64,000 nucleotides of DNA from Prevotellaceae bacterium UBA2852 (GTDB lineage: Bacteria > Bacteroidota > Bacteroidia > Bacteroidales > Bacteroidaceae), in contig DEFM01000006.1 of the NCBI GenBank assembly GCA_002350855.1, positions 195,408-259,407 of the forward strand. The letters are read 5' to 3'. Below, piece after piece: positions 35,789 to 44,177 of the stretch (positions are counted from its first letter, which is position 1; each line of letters starts with the position of its first letter). The translations under genes were made by a program, and so were the position numbers. Below the pieces are notes generated by a model, which saw only the letters and a list, made by a program, of their open reading frames with translations, was not told the DNA's origin and made no database searches.

Positions 35789-37583
35789 GAAGTTGTTTCA
35801 ATTTTGGAATGAGAGGTTTGAATTGTGAATACAGTTTCATGAATTCATGCGCATAGCTTTTGTCCTTCACTATGCGCATAACGTCTTCAAGACTTACCAA
35901 TTGCTCAGGATTGCTGGCTGCAATTTTAAGCATCTGTTCATAAATGCGTCCAGTAAGAGGAGCCGAAGAATGTTTGCCTTCTTCGTTCATTTTTTTAGTC
36001 AGTTGCTCTACTTCAAAGAAATACTCCTCTGGATCGTCACAGAGCATAAAAGAAATGTAGTTGTAAAACTTATCTCTTGTATCTACAATACTTCTAAAAA
36101 TCTCATCATTACGGTTCTCGGGTATTCCCTTTGTAGGGATTTTGATAACTTCCTCTAAATGGTCATCGCTATCTATACCCTTTATGATGTAAAATTCTGA
36201 GAGTTTGGAAAGAGGGATATTCCTGAAGACAACCTCGTTTTCAAGATGTCCTTCCAATGATGGCATTTGCAATGGAGCAATGCTAAATCGAAAAGCCCCT
36301 TCTTTTATATGTGTTTTTAACTGTACATCATAGAGCCCTTGTTCGTTGGGACTAACATAAGCCTTAAAGGATGAACATAATAGTTTCCTCATCCATTTTT
36401 CAAGGGGACTATATTCATGGGATTCGATTTGTTCATTCGGTTCTGTTAATCGCTCGTAAACGAGACTCTCTCCTTTGTCATCCAACTGGAGAAATTCTTT
36501 TTCAAAACTGTCGAAAAGGAGTTGGCCGTTTTTCAGTTTCAATCTCACCAGCAATTCAGTGTTCTTATGGAAAGCCGAAAAAGTAGCATTTGCTGAACCC
36601 ATGAATAAGAAATAGCCATTGTCATTCTTGGGCCATGACACAAAATAAGTCTTTGCGTGAAGGTCTATAGGTACGTATTCATTGTTTATCATTTGGTCGT
36701 TGACCACATAGACAGCTCCGTTTTCACGGTCGTAATATTGGAAGATGTTTGGAGATACATAACCATATCGTATGACCATAACATTCCTACCATTCTTTCC
36801 AATTCTATAGTTCAAGTCTTTGACTGTAGCTTCATCGATGAAAGGGGAAATAAGCATAACCGATTGACCTTGGAATGATTCAGGGTAAGAAACATTCTCG
36901 TTTAGATTCTCGCCGAAATAGAAAGGAACAAACTCATATCCATTGGGCTCAAATCGTGACTCGTCTACTTCAAATGAGCTGACATGCATCAAATCGTTGG
37001 CAAGGTCTATTGTCCTACGTTTCTTTTCTCCTTTAGCATAATCTGCTAATGCAAGGACGAACTTTGATAAGGAAGTGTGACGGTCATTGGTGGCAGTTCC
37101 AGTCATGTCAATTTTGCCCGTGAGCGAAACTACCACATCAATGTTGTTGTCGAAATCTATGTTTTTGCTCATGACCATCACTTTCAGTTGTTGGTCATTC
37201 TTGTTTTCATGGTTGACTTCCTTGAGCAACCACATTTTGGGATGGAAGTTCGACAATGGACTTTTCTTGTTGATAACCTCGAAAATGCTATCCTCCAGTA
37301 ATGAGTAGAATGACTGAAGTTCCTTTGGTACGTGGATGCCACCCCGATGGCAAAATAAAACGAACTTGTCGCTACTACGCCTGATACTTTCTAACAAGAA
37401 TAACGGCGTGTTCTTGATGCCATTTGACAAGTCGCCAAAGGCGCCAAGTGAATATGGTACTATAAGCAATGCTTTTAAATCAAGACTGTATGTGGTACCA
37501 ACGGCAAACTCCACGTCATAACCAGGTGAGGCAAGCAGGTCACCATACAGCAAGTCGTTCATCATTTGTCCCTTAGTTGCCAT
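35781..37583 (-). CDS. Phospholipase-D-like protein
   Basis: The 600-aa protein has two HKD-like half motifs: HPKMWLL (near 96) with SKNIDFDNNID, and HAKTYFV (near 310) with MGSANATFSAF. This fits a PLD-superfamily enzyme with two half-sites, possibly degenerate because the acidic positions are not where expected in each half. In defence loci PLD proteins act as nucleases next to helicases. It overlaps both neighbours (11 bp with the DUF6361 gene, 8 bp with the helicase), a tight operon. Confidence 0.82.
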   Translation of the reverse strand: MATKGQMMNDLLYGDLLASPGYDVEFAVGTTYSLDLKALLIVPYSLGAFGDLSNGIKNTPLFLLESIRRSSDKFVLFCHRGGIHVPKELQSFYSLLEDSIFEVINKKSPLSNFHPKMWLLKEVNHENKNDQQLKVMVMSKNIDFDNNIDVVVSLTGKIDMTGTATNDRHTSLSKFVLALADYAKGEKKRRTIDLANDLMHVSSFEVDESRFEPNGYEFVPFYFGENLNENVSYPESFQGQSVMLISPFIDEATVKDLNYRIGKNGRNVMVIRYGYVSPNIFQYYDRENGAVYVVNDQMINNEYVPIDLHAKTYFVSWPKNDNGYFLFMGSANATFSAFHKNTELLVRLKLKNGQLLFDSFEKEFLQLDDKGESLVYERLTEPNEQIESHEYSPLEKWMRKLLCSSFKAYVSPNEQGLYDVQLKTHIKEGAFRFSIAPLQMPSLEGHLENEVVFRNIPLSKLSEFYIIKGIDSDDHLEEVIKIPTKGIPENRNDEIFRSIVDTRDKFYNYISFMLCDDPEEYFFEVEQLTKKMNEEGKHSSAPLTGRIYEQMLKIAASNPEQLVSLEDVMRIVKDKSYAHEFMKLYSQFKPLIPKLKQLHG

Positions 37584-38802
37584 ATTCCATTCCTCTTTTG
37601 ATTTCTTTAATCATCTTATAAACCAAGTTCCACCTATAATCCAAGAAGAATGCTCCAGCATGTGGTACGCCAACGTATTTCTTCCAGTTGGTTAGTTTTG
37701 CCCTTGTCCAGCCTTTTGTGGCTTTCTCACGAGCAACTATCAAATCTTCCAATGCACGTAAGTCTTCCTTTTCGACACATTGAGCTGTCTGGAGACAAAA
37801 TTTCTTGACTGCGATGTCATTCACATCTCTGTCAATAAAAGAAATAATCTCTTCCATTGAAGACTCGGTAAATTCATCCCTATGCTCGTCCAGGTAAGAA
37901 ATATACATCTGGAACTGTTTATCTGCTACATCTTTACTTGCAGTACTTGAATCGTAAAGATAGTTGTAGAAGATGCGAAGTAGATAGACATATCTGGAGA
38001 AACGAGCTGATAGCAAATATGGGTATAAATACTGTTCAGGCAATTCACCCCATACTTGTTTCAGCTCTTGATAATCCTCTACCAAGGGAGTGTCGTTGTT
38101 CAGAAGAAAAGCCAGCAAACTGTCTTTGCTGTTCTCGGACAACTCTATGCGCTTTTTTAGAAACTCAGCTTCTGCTTTAGTCAAGAAAATATTGATGGGT
38201 GTTTTACCGTCAAATTCATATTTCAGTCCACCAGTATCAAACAGTTGCATAGTACCTGACAAATCTCCACTGTCAGCAGTGTCGTTCTCATCTGTTTTAC
38301 GATATTTCTGTGGGCTGTTGTGTCTGGCTAATGATCTTTCAAAAATTAGTCTATATACACTACCATCGGCTTTTACCAATCCGTATGTGACAAGTCCTCC
38401 CCAATAAATGTAGGATGGGTCGTACTTAACATATTGGCTCCTGTTTTTCTCTGCTTTATCTATCACAGAATTTCCAGTGATGCCGTATTGGTTTTCATAC
38501 TTTGGTGTACCGTTAAGAAGTTGGCGAGTAAGTCTTATCTCCATGTCAAGAATCCGTTGCCGGACTTCTTCTACAGTTTTATAGTGACCTTTTTCAGCTT
38601 CCAGATATAGGGCTGGTAATAGGACAAAATACTTTGCACGATTTTGTAAGACCGACATTCCGGGGAACATTGTATTGGAAAATGCATCTCTGATACGTCC
38701 AATACCTAACTCATCAATAGCATGATGGTCGCGTATTGATTGAATCACCTTATAGAGGTTGTTCTTTTCCTCCGTTCCGAAGTTTATATATCCTATCTCC
38801 AT
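37573..38802 (-). CDS. DUF6361 family protein
   Basis: The 409-aa protein opens with MEIGYINFGTEEKNN, then GMSVLQNRAKYFVLLPALY and YWGGLVTYGLV, which matches my recollection of DUF6361, a family found next to helicase and PLD genes. The function is unknown and no catalytic motif is seen. First gene of the operon DUF6361, PLD, helicase, WYL. Confidence 0.72.
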   Translation of the reverse strand: MEIGYINFGTEEKNNLYKVIQSIRDHHAIDELGIGRIRDAFSNTMFPGMSVLQNRAKYFVLLPALYLEAEKGHYKTVEEVRQRILDMEIRLTRQLLNGTPKYENQYGITGNSVIDKAEKNRSQYVKYDPSYIYWGGLVTYGLVKADGSVYRLIFERSLARHNSPQKYRKTDENDTADSGDLSGTMQLFDTGGLKYEFDGKTPINIFLTKAEAEFLKKRIELSENSKDSLLAFLLNNDTPLVEDYQELKQVWGELPEQYLYPYLLSARFSRYVYLLRIFYNYLYDSSTASKDVADKQFQMYISYLDEHRDEFTESSMEEIISFIDRDVNDIAVKKFCLQTAQCVEKEDLRALEDLIVAREKATKGWTRAKLTNWKKYVGVPHAGAFFLDYRWNLVYKMIKEIKRGMEYGN

Positions 38803-38824
38803 CGCTTATATCACAAGTCGGTTG

Positions 38825-38861
38825 CAAAAGTACAGTTAGGTTGTTTCAAATCGTGGTACAT
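38825..38861 (-). promoter_or_regulatory. Promoter with shared palindrome, site 4 (DUF6361-PLD-helicase-WYL operon)
   Basis: The palindrome at 38841-38861 (TTGTTTCA, AATCG, TGGTACAT) is the most degenerate copy. It lies 8 bases from the TACTTTTG box (38825-38832). It drives the operon encoding the WYL regulator. Confidence 0.8.
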
Positions 38862-38869
38862 CCCTTGAC

Positions 38870-39925
38870 TTATTTCTTATTGATCTCATTTATAGCCCTA
38901 AACCTTTCCTGAAGAATCTTTATCTTTTCAATTAATCCTCTAAAATTCAGCGGCTGCCCATATATGAAACTTTCCTTCATCTCATTGTAATCTGTCTCAT
39001 AAGCTGGCATCAGTTCATCATCGGGCACAATCTGAATGTTGGCTGGTAGTTCCTTGTCGTAATCCACATAGCCTACATGATAGAACTTGCGTCTGTGCTC
39101 CACAATCTCATGATAGAGATCTACATTTTTGAGTGCCATTTCTGCGTAAGGAGTGTGCATGAGTTTCTCCAAATCGTAGAAATGGCGAGTCATACGGTGA
39201 GTCCTCGGCTTGTCCTTCTGGTATTCTTCGCACAACAGGAACGCCTTTTCAAGAAAAGTTCTTGCAGGACTGACGGTACGGATGGTTTGAACGAAATCTG
39301 AGTCCACATCTTCACCATCGAAGACTTGCTCCACCAATGATGATATACGTCTCATTTCAAATGGCTCCGACATGGACAATACGCTTATCTCTATTTTGAT
39401 AGTAGGAACAGCGTATGAGGTTTGGCTGTTATAAAGAGATGGGTATTGAACGTAAAGAACAGACGGGTCTTTGTCGTGTGGTACCTTTCTTGGCTCACCA
39501 TTTTCGTCCAATTCTTCATTGTCGCTAAGTACGGTCACGTCAAGCCCTAAAGCCTTTAGCTTACTATCCAACTCTGATTTGAACTCTCCAAGAAGGTAGT
39601 CCTGTCCTTTTTCACGAAGGTTATGTATCTGCGTGTTAGAGGTACAACTGGCACATGATAGTTTCTTCACATTCAAGAAATAGTCACGGCTTAGAGCTAA
39701 GTCTATGTCCTCACTGAATCGGTTGATGATGTTCCACCCTTTACTAAGGCTTGTACCACCTTTAAATAAAAGGTATTCGCTGATGCTTGTTTGGAACATG
39801 GCATAGAGAACAGCGGTAACCCACCAGTCCTTTTCGGCAGAGGCTTCATCTATCTGCTTTGCCTGACTGACGGCTTGTATCATTGCCCTACGCTCATCTA
39901 TTGAGAAGTCTATCCATTTACTCAT
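38870..39925 (-). CDS. abiEii: AbiEii/AbiGii-type nucleotidyltransferase toxin
   Basis: The 351-aa protein has the AbiEii nucleotidyltransferase core: EYLLFKGGTSLSKGWNIINR, then FSEDIDLAL with the acidic metal site, and KTIKIEISVLS-like later strands (VPTIKIEISVLSM). Toxins of this group add nucleotides to tRNA or other targets and cause growth arrest; they pair with AbiEi antitoxins. It overlaps the antitoxin gene by 8 bp. Confidence 0.9.
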   Translation of the reverse strand: MSKWIDFSIDERRAMIQAVSQAKQIDEASAEKDWWVTAVLYAMFQTSISEYLLFKGGTSLSKGWNIINRFSEDIDLALSRDYFLNVKKLSCASCTSNTQIHNLREKGQDYLLGEFKSELDSKLKALGLDVTVLSDNEELDENGEPRKVPHDKDPSVLYVQYPSLYNSQTSYAVPTIKIEISVLSMSEPFEMRRISSLVEQVFDGEDVDSDFVQTIRTVSPARTFLEKAFLLCEEYQKDKPRTHRMTRHFYDLEKLMHTPYAEMALKNVDLYHEIVEHRRKFYHVGYVDYDKELPANIQIVPDDELMPAYETDYNEMKESFIYGQPLNFRGLIEKIKILQERFRAINEINKK

Positions 39926-40529
39926 TGTTTTGTCCTTTTATATTTCTTTTGATTATTTGTCTCATCCAAACAGGAGCCAAAAGCAAATCATGTTCTATAT
40001 TGTCCTTTTCGGGTGTTTCGGCCAGCAGCTTTGCAATCTGCCCTTCATCTTCTTTTGTGATGTTGTTTTCGCCGATGCTACGCAATGCCTGTACCAGTTC
40101 CTGCATCAGCTTCCCTCGAAAGGCAAAATTTCTTGGTGCTCCATGTTTCAAGGTTACAGTCCGATTGCCAAGACTCAGTTTTCTACCAGAGCCAGTGGTC
40201 AGGAAACTTGTGTTCATGGGAACCTGGGTTGAGAATCCAAGACGGTTGGCGGCAGTGGCTCCCGTAGGGATGATAACAGCCTTATCTCTTTTGGCAATCT
40301 CTGTCACCAGTTCAAAGGCAGAAGGGTATAAGATGCCGAAACGAGTTTTACGTGCCTTGACATAGACACCCTTTGCTATACGGCTGATAATACCTTCCTT
40401 CTCAAAGATTGCCAATAGTTTTGTGACATACTCCACATCATATTGAGGAAAGGAAGACACGAAGTAAACCTCTCCAAACCTACCATGGGCAATCTTGCTC
40501 TTAATTTTGTTAACTACAGCGTCTTGCAT
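39918..40529 (-). CDS. abiEi: AbiEi-type antitoxin / DUF6088 protein
   Basis: The 203-aa protein has an N-terminal winged-helix region (VTKLLAIFEKEGIISRIAKG) followed by the AbiEi/DUF6088 core (IPTGATAANRLGFSTQVP, VTLKHGAPRN). AbiEi antitoxins neutralise AbiEii and repress their own promoter through inverted repeats; an inverted repeat is present upstream. Confidence 0.87.
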   Translation of the reverse strand: MQDAVVNKIKSKIAHGRFGEVYFVSSFPQYDVEYVTKLLAIFEKEGIISRIAKGVYVKARKTRFGILYPSAFELVTEIAKRDKAVIIPTGATAANRLGFSTQVPMNTSFLTTGSGRKLSLGNRTVTLKHGAPRNFAFRGKLMQELVQALRSIGENNITKEDEGQIAKLLAETPEKDNIEHDLLLAPVWMRQIIKRNIKGQNNE

Positions 40530-40907
40530 ATAGATATTGGTTTAATTTTGGTCGGAATGATTGCAAATATTTCCGACTGCAAAAATACTGTTTTTCTTTC
40601 AAATAACAATGTGTTTTCCCTTAAAATTAAGTTTTCTTGACTGAAAAAAGTGCTTTTCTTGTCATTTGAATAGCATTTCCATAAGATTTTGCTTGTCGTT
40701 TCCGCATTTTGAAACCTTATTATGCTCTCACAAATGAAGTGTAGCCAAATTAAACAAATCATTGCACATTCGATTACTTTTTGTGGTTTTAAATTGTTAA
40801 AAACGTTAAATCTTTGTCTTTTTCTTCATATACAGAATCTACGTCATCACTTTTCTACCGTTTTAAGCAAAACAAATTGAAACACAACAAGTTGCAAATA
40901 CTGGGGT
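40530..40907. other. Right end of the element, non-coding
   Basis: AT-rich with no convincing gene. It holds the AbiE promoter with inverted repeat and the right junction. A stop in the BspA frame at 40878-40880 means no element ORF reads into the 3' BspA part. Confidence 0.55.
40551..40577 (-). promoter_or_regulatory. Inverted repeat upstream of the AbiE pair
   Basis: GTCGGAA (40551-40557) and TTCCGAC (40571-40577), 13 bases apart, lie just before the antitoxin start, next to a TATTTTTG box. A likely AbiEi operator. Confidence 0.65.
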
Positions 40908-42857
40908 TGTAAAGAGTTGTCGGATGTTTATTGTTATGCAGAAAACATCCCTAATACTGGTAGCAATCCTTTCTATGAATCCAATATAACATACGCAACA
41001 TTGCATGTACCTGCAGTATCGATGGAGGCTTATAAATCACAGTTCCCATGGAGCGAGTTTAAGAAAATAGTTAGTCTTCCGATACCCAAATTTACACTTA
41101 CCTATTATATTGATGGAGAAGAGTATAAATCATATAAGATTGAAAAAGGTGCAAGCATTACGCCCGAAACCGAGCCAACAAAGGAAGGCTATACTTTCAG
41201 TGGATGGAGCGAGATACCAAAGACGATGCCAGCCCATGATATCACAGTAACAGGAACGTTCACCATTAACAAATATAAGCTGACTTACACTGTCGATGGA
41301 GAGGTATACAAGAGTTTCGATGTCGAATATGGTGCAAGCATTACGCCCGAAACCGAGCCAACAAAAGAATACTACACCTTTAGTGGTTGGAGTGAGATTC
41401 CTAAGATTATGCCAGCCCATGATATCACAGTAACAGGTACGTTCACCATTAACAAATATAAGCTGACTTACACTGTAGATGGAGAGTTATACAAGAGTTT
41501 CGATGTCGAATATGGTGCAAGTATCACACCTGAAGAAGAACCAGTAAAGGAAGGTTATACTTTCAATGGATGGAGCGAGATACCAGAGACGATGCCCGCT
41601 CACGATGTTACAGTGACTGGCACGTTCAGTATTAACAAGTATAAGCTTACTTACATTGTCGATGGAGAGGTATACAAGAGTTTCGATGTCGAATATGGTG
41701 CAAGTATAACACCAGAAGAAGAACCTACAAAAGAATACTACACCTTTAGTGGATGGAATGAGTTACCGAAGATTATGCCAGCCCATGATGTAAATGTGAC
41801 GGGTACATTTACTATCAACAAATATAAGTTGACCTACATCGTTGATGGAGAGTTATATAAGAGTTATGACGTTGAATACGAATCAAGTATCACACCTGAA
41901 GAAGAACCAGTAAAGGAAGGCTATACATTCAATGGATGGAGCGAGGTTCCAGATAAGATGCCTGCTCACGATGTTACAGTGACTGGCACGTTCAGTATTA
42001 ATAAGTATAAGTTGACTTATACCGTAGATGATGAGTTATACAAGAGTTATGACGTTGAATATGGTGCAAGTATCACTCCGGAAGAAGACCCTGAAAAGGA
42101 GGGCTATACATTCAATGGATGGAGCGAGATACCAGAGACGATGCCTGCTCACGATGTTACAGTGACTGGCACGTTCAGTATTAACAAGTATAAGTTGACT
42201 TACACTGTAGATGGAGAGGTATACAAGAGTTTCGATGTCGAATATGGTGCAAGTATCACACCTGAAGAAGAACCTGTAAAGGAAGGTTATACTTTCAATG
42301 GATGGAGTGAGATACCAGAGACGATGCCCGCTCACGATGTGACAGTGACGGGTACGTTCAGTATCAATAAGTATAAGTTGACTTACATTGTAGATGGTGA
42401 GTTATACAAGAGTTATGACGTTGAATATGGTGCAAGTATCACTCCGGAAGAAGACCCTGAAAAGGAGGGCTATACATTCTCTGGTTGGAGCGAAATCCCA
42501 GAGACAATGCCAGCTAATGACGTAACTATTACTGGAGCCTTTACGGTTAACAGCTACAAAGTGACCTTTATGTATGGAGAAAATGTGTTAACTATAGAGG
42601 AAGTCAATTATGGTGACACCATTCCTCTTCCAGAATCTCTCAATAGTGACCAATATACATTATTAGAATGGTTGGATGTTCCTGAAACAATGCCTGCCCA
42701 TGACATTATCATATATGCAAGCTTTACAGATGGCATTAACTGCATAATTGTGACAAATTCAATGCCTGTCATATATGACCTCTTAGGCCGACGTGCTCAG
42801 AATGTGGTTAAAGGTAACATTTACATCTTTAATGGGAAAAAAGTCGTAGTGAAGTAA
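40908..42857 (+). pseudogene. 3' part of the BspA-like surface protein: InlB-type repeats and sorting tail
   Basis: The frame resumes CKELSDVYCYAENIPNTG, the end of a BspA LRR domain, then reads eight near-identical 61-aa InlB/Listeria-Bacteroides-type repeats (each with YKLTY, GASITPE, GYTFxGWSEIP, MPAHD) and a ninth divergent one, and ends in a T9SS-like tail (YDLLGRRAQNVVKGNIYIFN then GKKVVVK). There is no ATG near the start and only a TTG at 40917, so it is probably silent while the element is present. Precise excision would fuse it in frame to 10021-10674. Confidence 0.85.
41085..42731 (+). repeat. 183-bp tandem coding repeats (eight units plus a divergent ninth)
   Basis: Units start at 41085, 41268, 41451, 41634, 41817, 42000, 42183 and 42366, with a divergent unit from 42549. 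Neighbouring units are close to identical at DNA level, which implies recent homogenisation and possible copy-number change. Confidence 0.9.
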
Positions 42858-43326
42858 AAACGACAGTGAAGTAGGTAAGTAGCATCATGATGGCTGATGC
42901 AAGATGATGTTTACAAAAAGTATGCGGGTTAAATTATCGGCTTGCATCTGAAACGTATTGAATCAGAATTGACTGTTTCTCTGATTCTTATGATTGACAC
43001 ATAAAAGACGATGGCATAAATGATATTTCGTGCTTGTTTTGTTTTTTCTACATTCGAAGTGATGTCTTTATCTTTTAAATCTTCTATCTTTGTAAAGAAA
43101 AGCGTAATATTCAGGATTTAGTTCGAGAACTTCCTTCAATATAATCAAATCCAACATTTGCTATGACCTTAAAAGACATAGACATAACGTTTGTTTTTCA
43201 AAGATGCACTCGTAAGGGTAACGTGAGTTCGGTATAAGAAAACTCTCTGAAAAGTTGTAGGAGTGAAAAATTCTTTGAAACTTTAATGGTGAAAATCAAA
43301 CAGTTGGAAATAAAACCCCACTCCTA
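42858..43326. other. Non-coding stretch after the BspA-like gene
   Basis: No gene is seen. The sequence around 43214-43240 (GTAACGTGAGTTCGGTATAA) may be the left end of the IS remnant that follows. Confidence 0.4.
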
Positions 43327-43489
43327 TGAACAGTGCACATTTAGTAGTTTTTTGTGTATTTGATGTGTATTGAAATATTTTGATCCGGACTTGAAAAAAC
43401 ATCTTATTGACGTGCCTGGGAAGCACCATCGTAATCGCCCTTGTCGAGTGTCAGATGCAGAAATAATGACAATTTGGTTGAGTGAGGTC
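43327..43489 (+). pseudogene. IS982-family transposase remnant
   Basis: Frame 1 from ATG 43327 reads MNSAHLVVFCVFDVY and a stop. After an apparent one-base loss the neighbouring frame continues KYFDPDLKKHLIDVPGKHH, RNRPCRVSDAEIMTIWL. This is the N-terminus of IS982-type transposases. The rest of the gene is gone. Confidence 0.75.
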
Positions 43490-43814
43490 CGACTTTTTGA
43501 CCGTAGTGTAAATTCTTTTTGACTGTGGTGTGAAACTTATCAGACTTAAGTCTTTTTGATGGTTTCACTGTGGTGATTTTTTGAAAATACTTAGGTACTT
43601 TCTTCTTTTACACTACAAAGTTAACACTGGACAGTACTTTCGTTATAAAGTATTAAAAAATTATTCATATTGGCTAATAATTATTAACTAATTAACTGCT
43701 TGCACATTGCGTGGAAGTCAACTTTCTTAGGAAAAGAGTTAAGGTAAGTGAGATTTTTAAAATAATTTTTAAGAGATTTTTCTGCTGAAAGCAGAGTGTT
43801 TTTTTTCATTATGA
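43490..43814. other. Non-coding region with short repeats
   Basis: Two adjacent copies of TTTTTGACYGTRGTGTRAA (about 43494 and 43517) and a third, weaker one follow the transposase remnant. They are probably debris of another IS end. No gene. Confidence 0.4.
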
Positions 43815-43846
43815 TTCTTTTTTTATGAAATAAAAAACTAACTTTG
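43815..43846 (+). promoter_or_regulatory. Promoter of the fimbrillin cassettes
   Basis: TAACTTTG (43839-43846) is a full -7 box; the -33 region is only T-rich. It precedes the first 45-aa ORF by 31 bases. Confidence 0.55.
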
Positions 43847-43869
43847 CACTCGTTTTATAGTAATAACAC

Positions 43870-44177
43870 AACACAAAATGAAAAAGATTTATGAGAAACC
43901 CTCGACACTGGTCGTTGAGGTGCAACAAACACAAGTGATTATGTCAAGTCAGGCAACAGGTGTATCATCCCTTCGTTCGGACTATGGTTTAGCAAACACA
44001 GATGAATGGGAATAAGGAGGACACGACAATGAAGAAAATGATTTTTACTCTGGCTGCTCTGCTCATCGCATCAGTATCGTTCGTATCATGCTCTAGTGAC
44101 GACGAAATTGAGAAGGAAATCCCTGCTGCTAAGACTTACAAACTCTCTATCAACGCATCGAAGGGTGGTGATACCCG
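43870..44177 (+). repeat. Duplicated 308-bp cassette start, copy 1
   Basis: Differs from 45317-45624 at three positions that I can see. It spans the whole 45-aa ORF and the signal-peptide part of the fimbrillin-like gene. Confidence 0.88.
43878..44015 (+). CDS. 45-aa peptide upstream of fimbrillin-like gene, copy 1
   Basis: Starts MKKIYEKPSTLVVEVQQ and ends GLANTDEWE. Short peptides of this kind commonly precede Prevotella fimbrillin-like genes (recalled). Its stop is 13 bases before the next ATG and is followed by AAGGAGG, an unusually strong Shine-Dalgarno for this phylum. Identical to copy 2. Confidence 0.7.
   Translation: MKKIYEKPSTLVVEVQQTQVIMSSQATGVSSLRSDYGLANTDEWE

Larger units (their letters stand above)
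10676..40911. mobile_element. Integrative mobilizable element (~30.2 kb) carrying defence cargo, inserted in a BspA-like gene
   Basis: The ends are inferred from the point where the BspA-like frame is lost (after 10674) and resumes (40908-40911); both junctions share only TGTA (10672-10675 and 40908-40911). From the left end the element carries a multi-HTH protein, a tyrosine recombinase, a second HTH protein, a mobilisation accessory gene, an oriT-like inverted repeat and a relaxase, then defence-type genes and an AbiE pair. No type IV secretion genes are visible, so it would depend on a helper for transfer. The insertion point is a protein gene, not a tRNA. Confidence 0.85.

Noticed and set aside
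18222..38802. Assignment of the cargo to DISARM or BREX
   Set aside because: DISARM would need DrmA/DrmB (DUF1998 type) and a methyltransferase, and BREX would need PglZ, BrxC and PglX; none is visible. Only PLD, SNF2-type helicase and WYL parts are shared.
40514..40762. 82-aa minus-strand ORF upstream of the AbiE pair
   Set aside because: It overlaps the antitoxin start and its promoter region, has no family resemblance and an AT-driven composition.
10676..40911. Conjugative transposon with its own transfer genes
   Set aside because: No type IV secretion (tra) genes, coupling ATPase or VirE/primase gene is visible; only mobilisation functions are present.
10676..40911. tRNA gene as attachment site
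   Set aside because: Neither junction contains a tRNA-like sequence; both lie within the BspA-like coding sequence.
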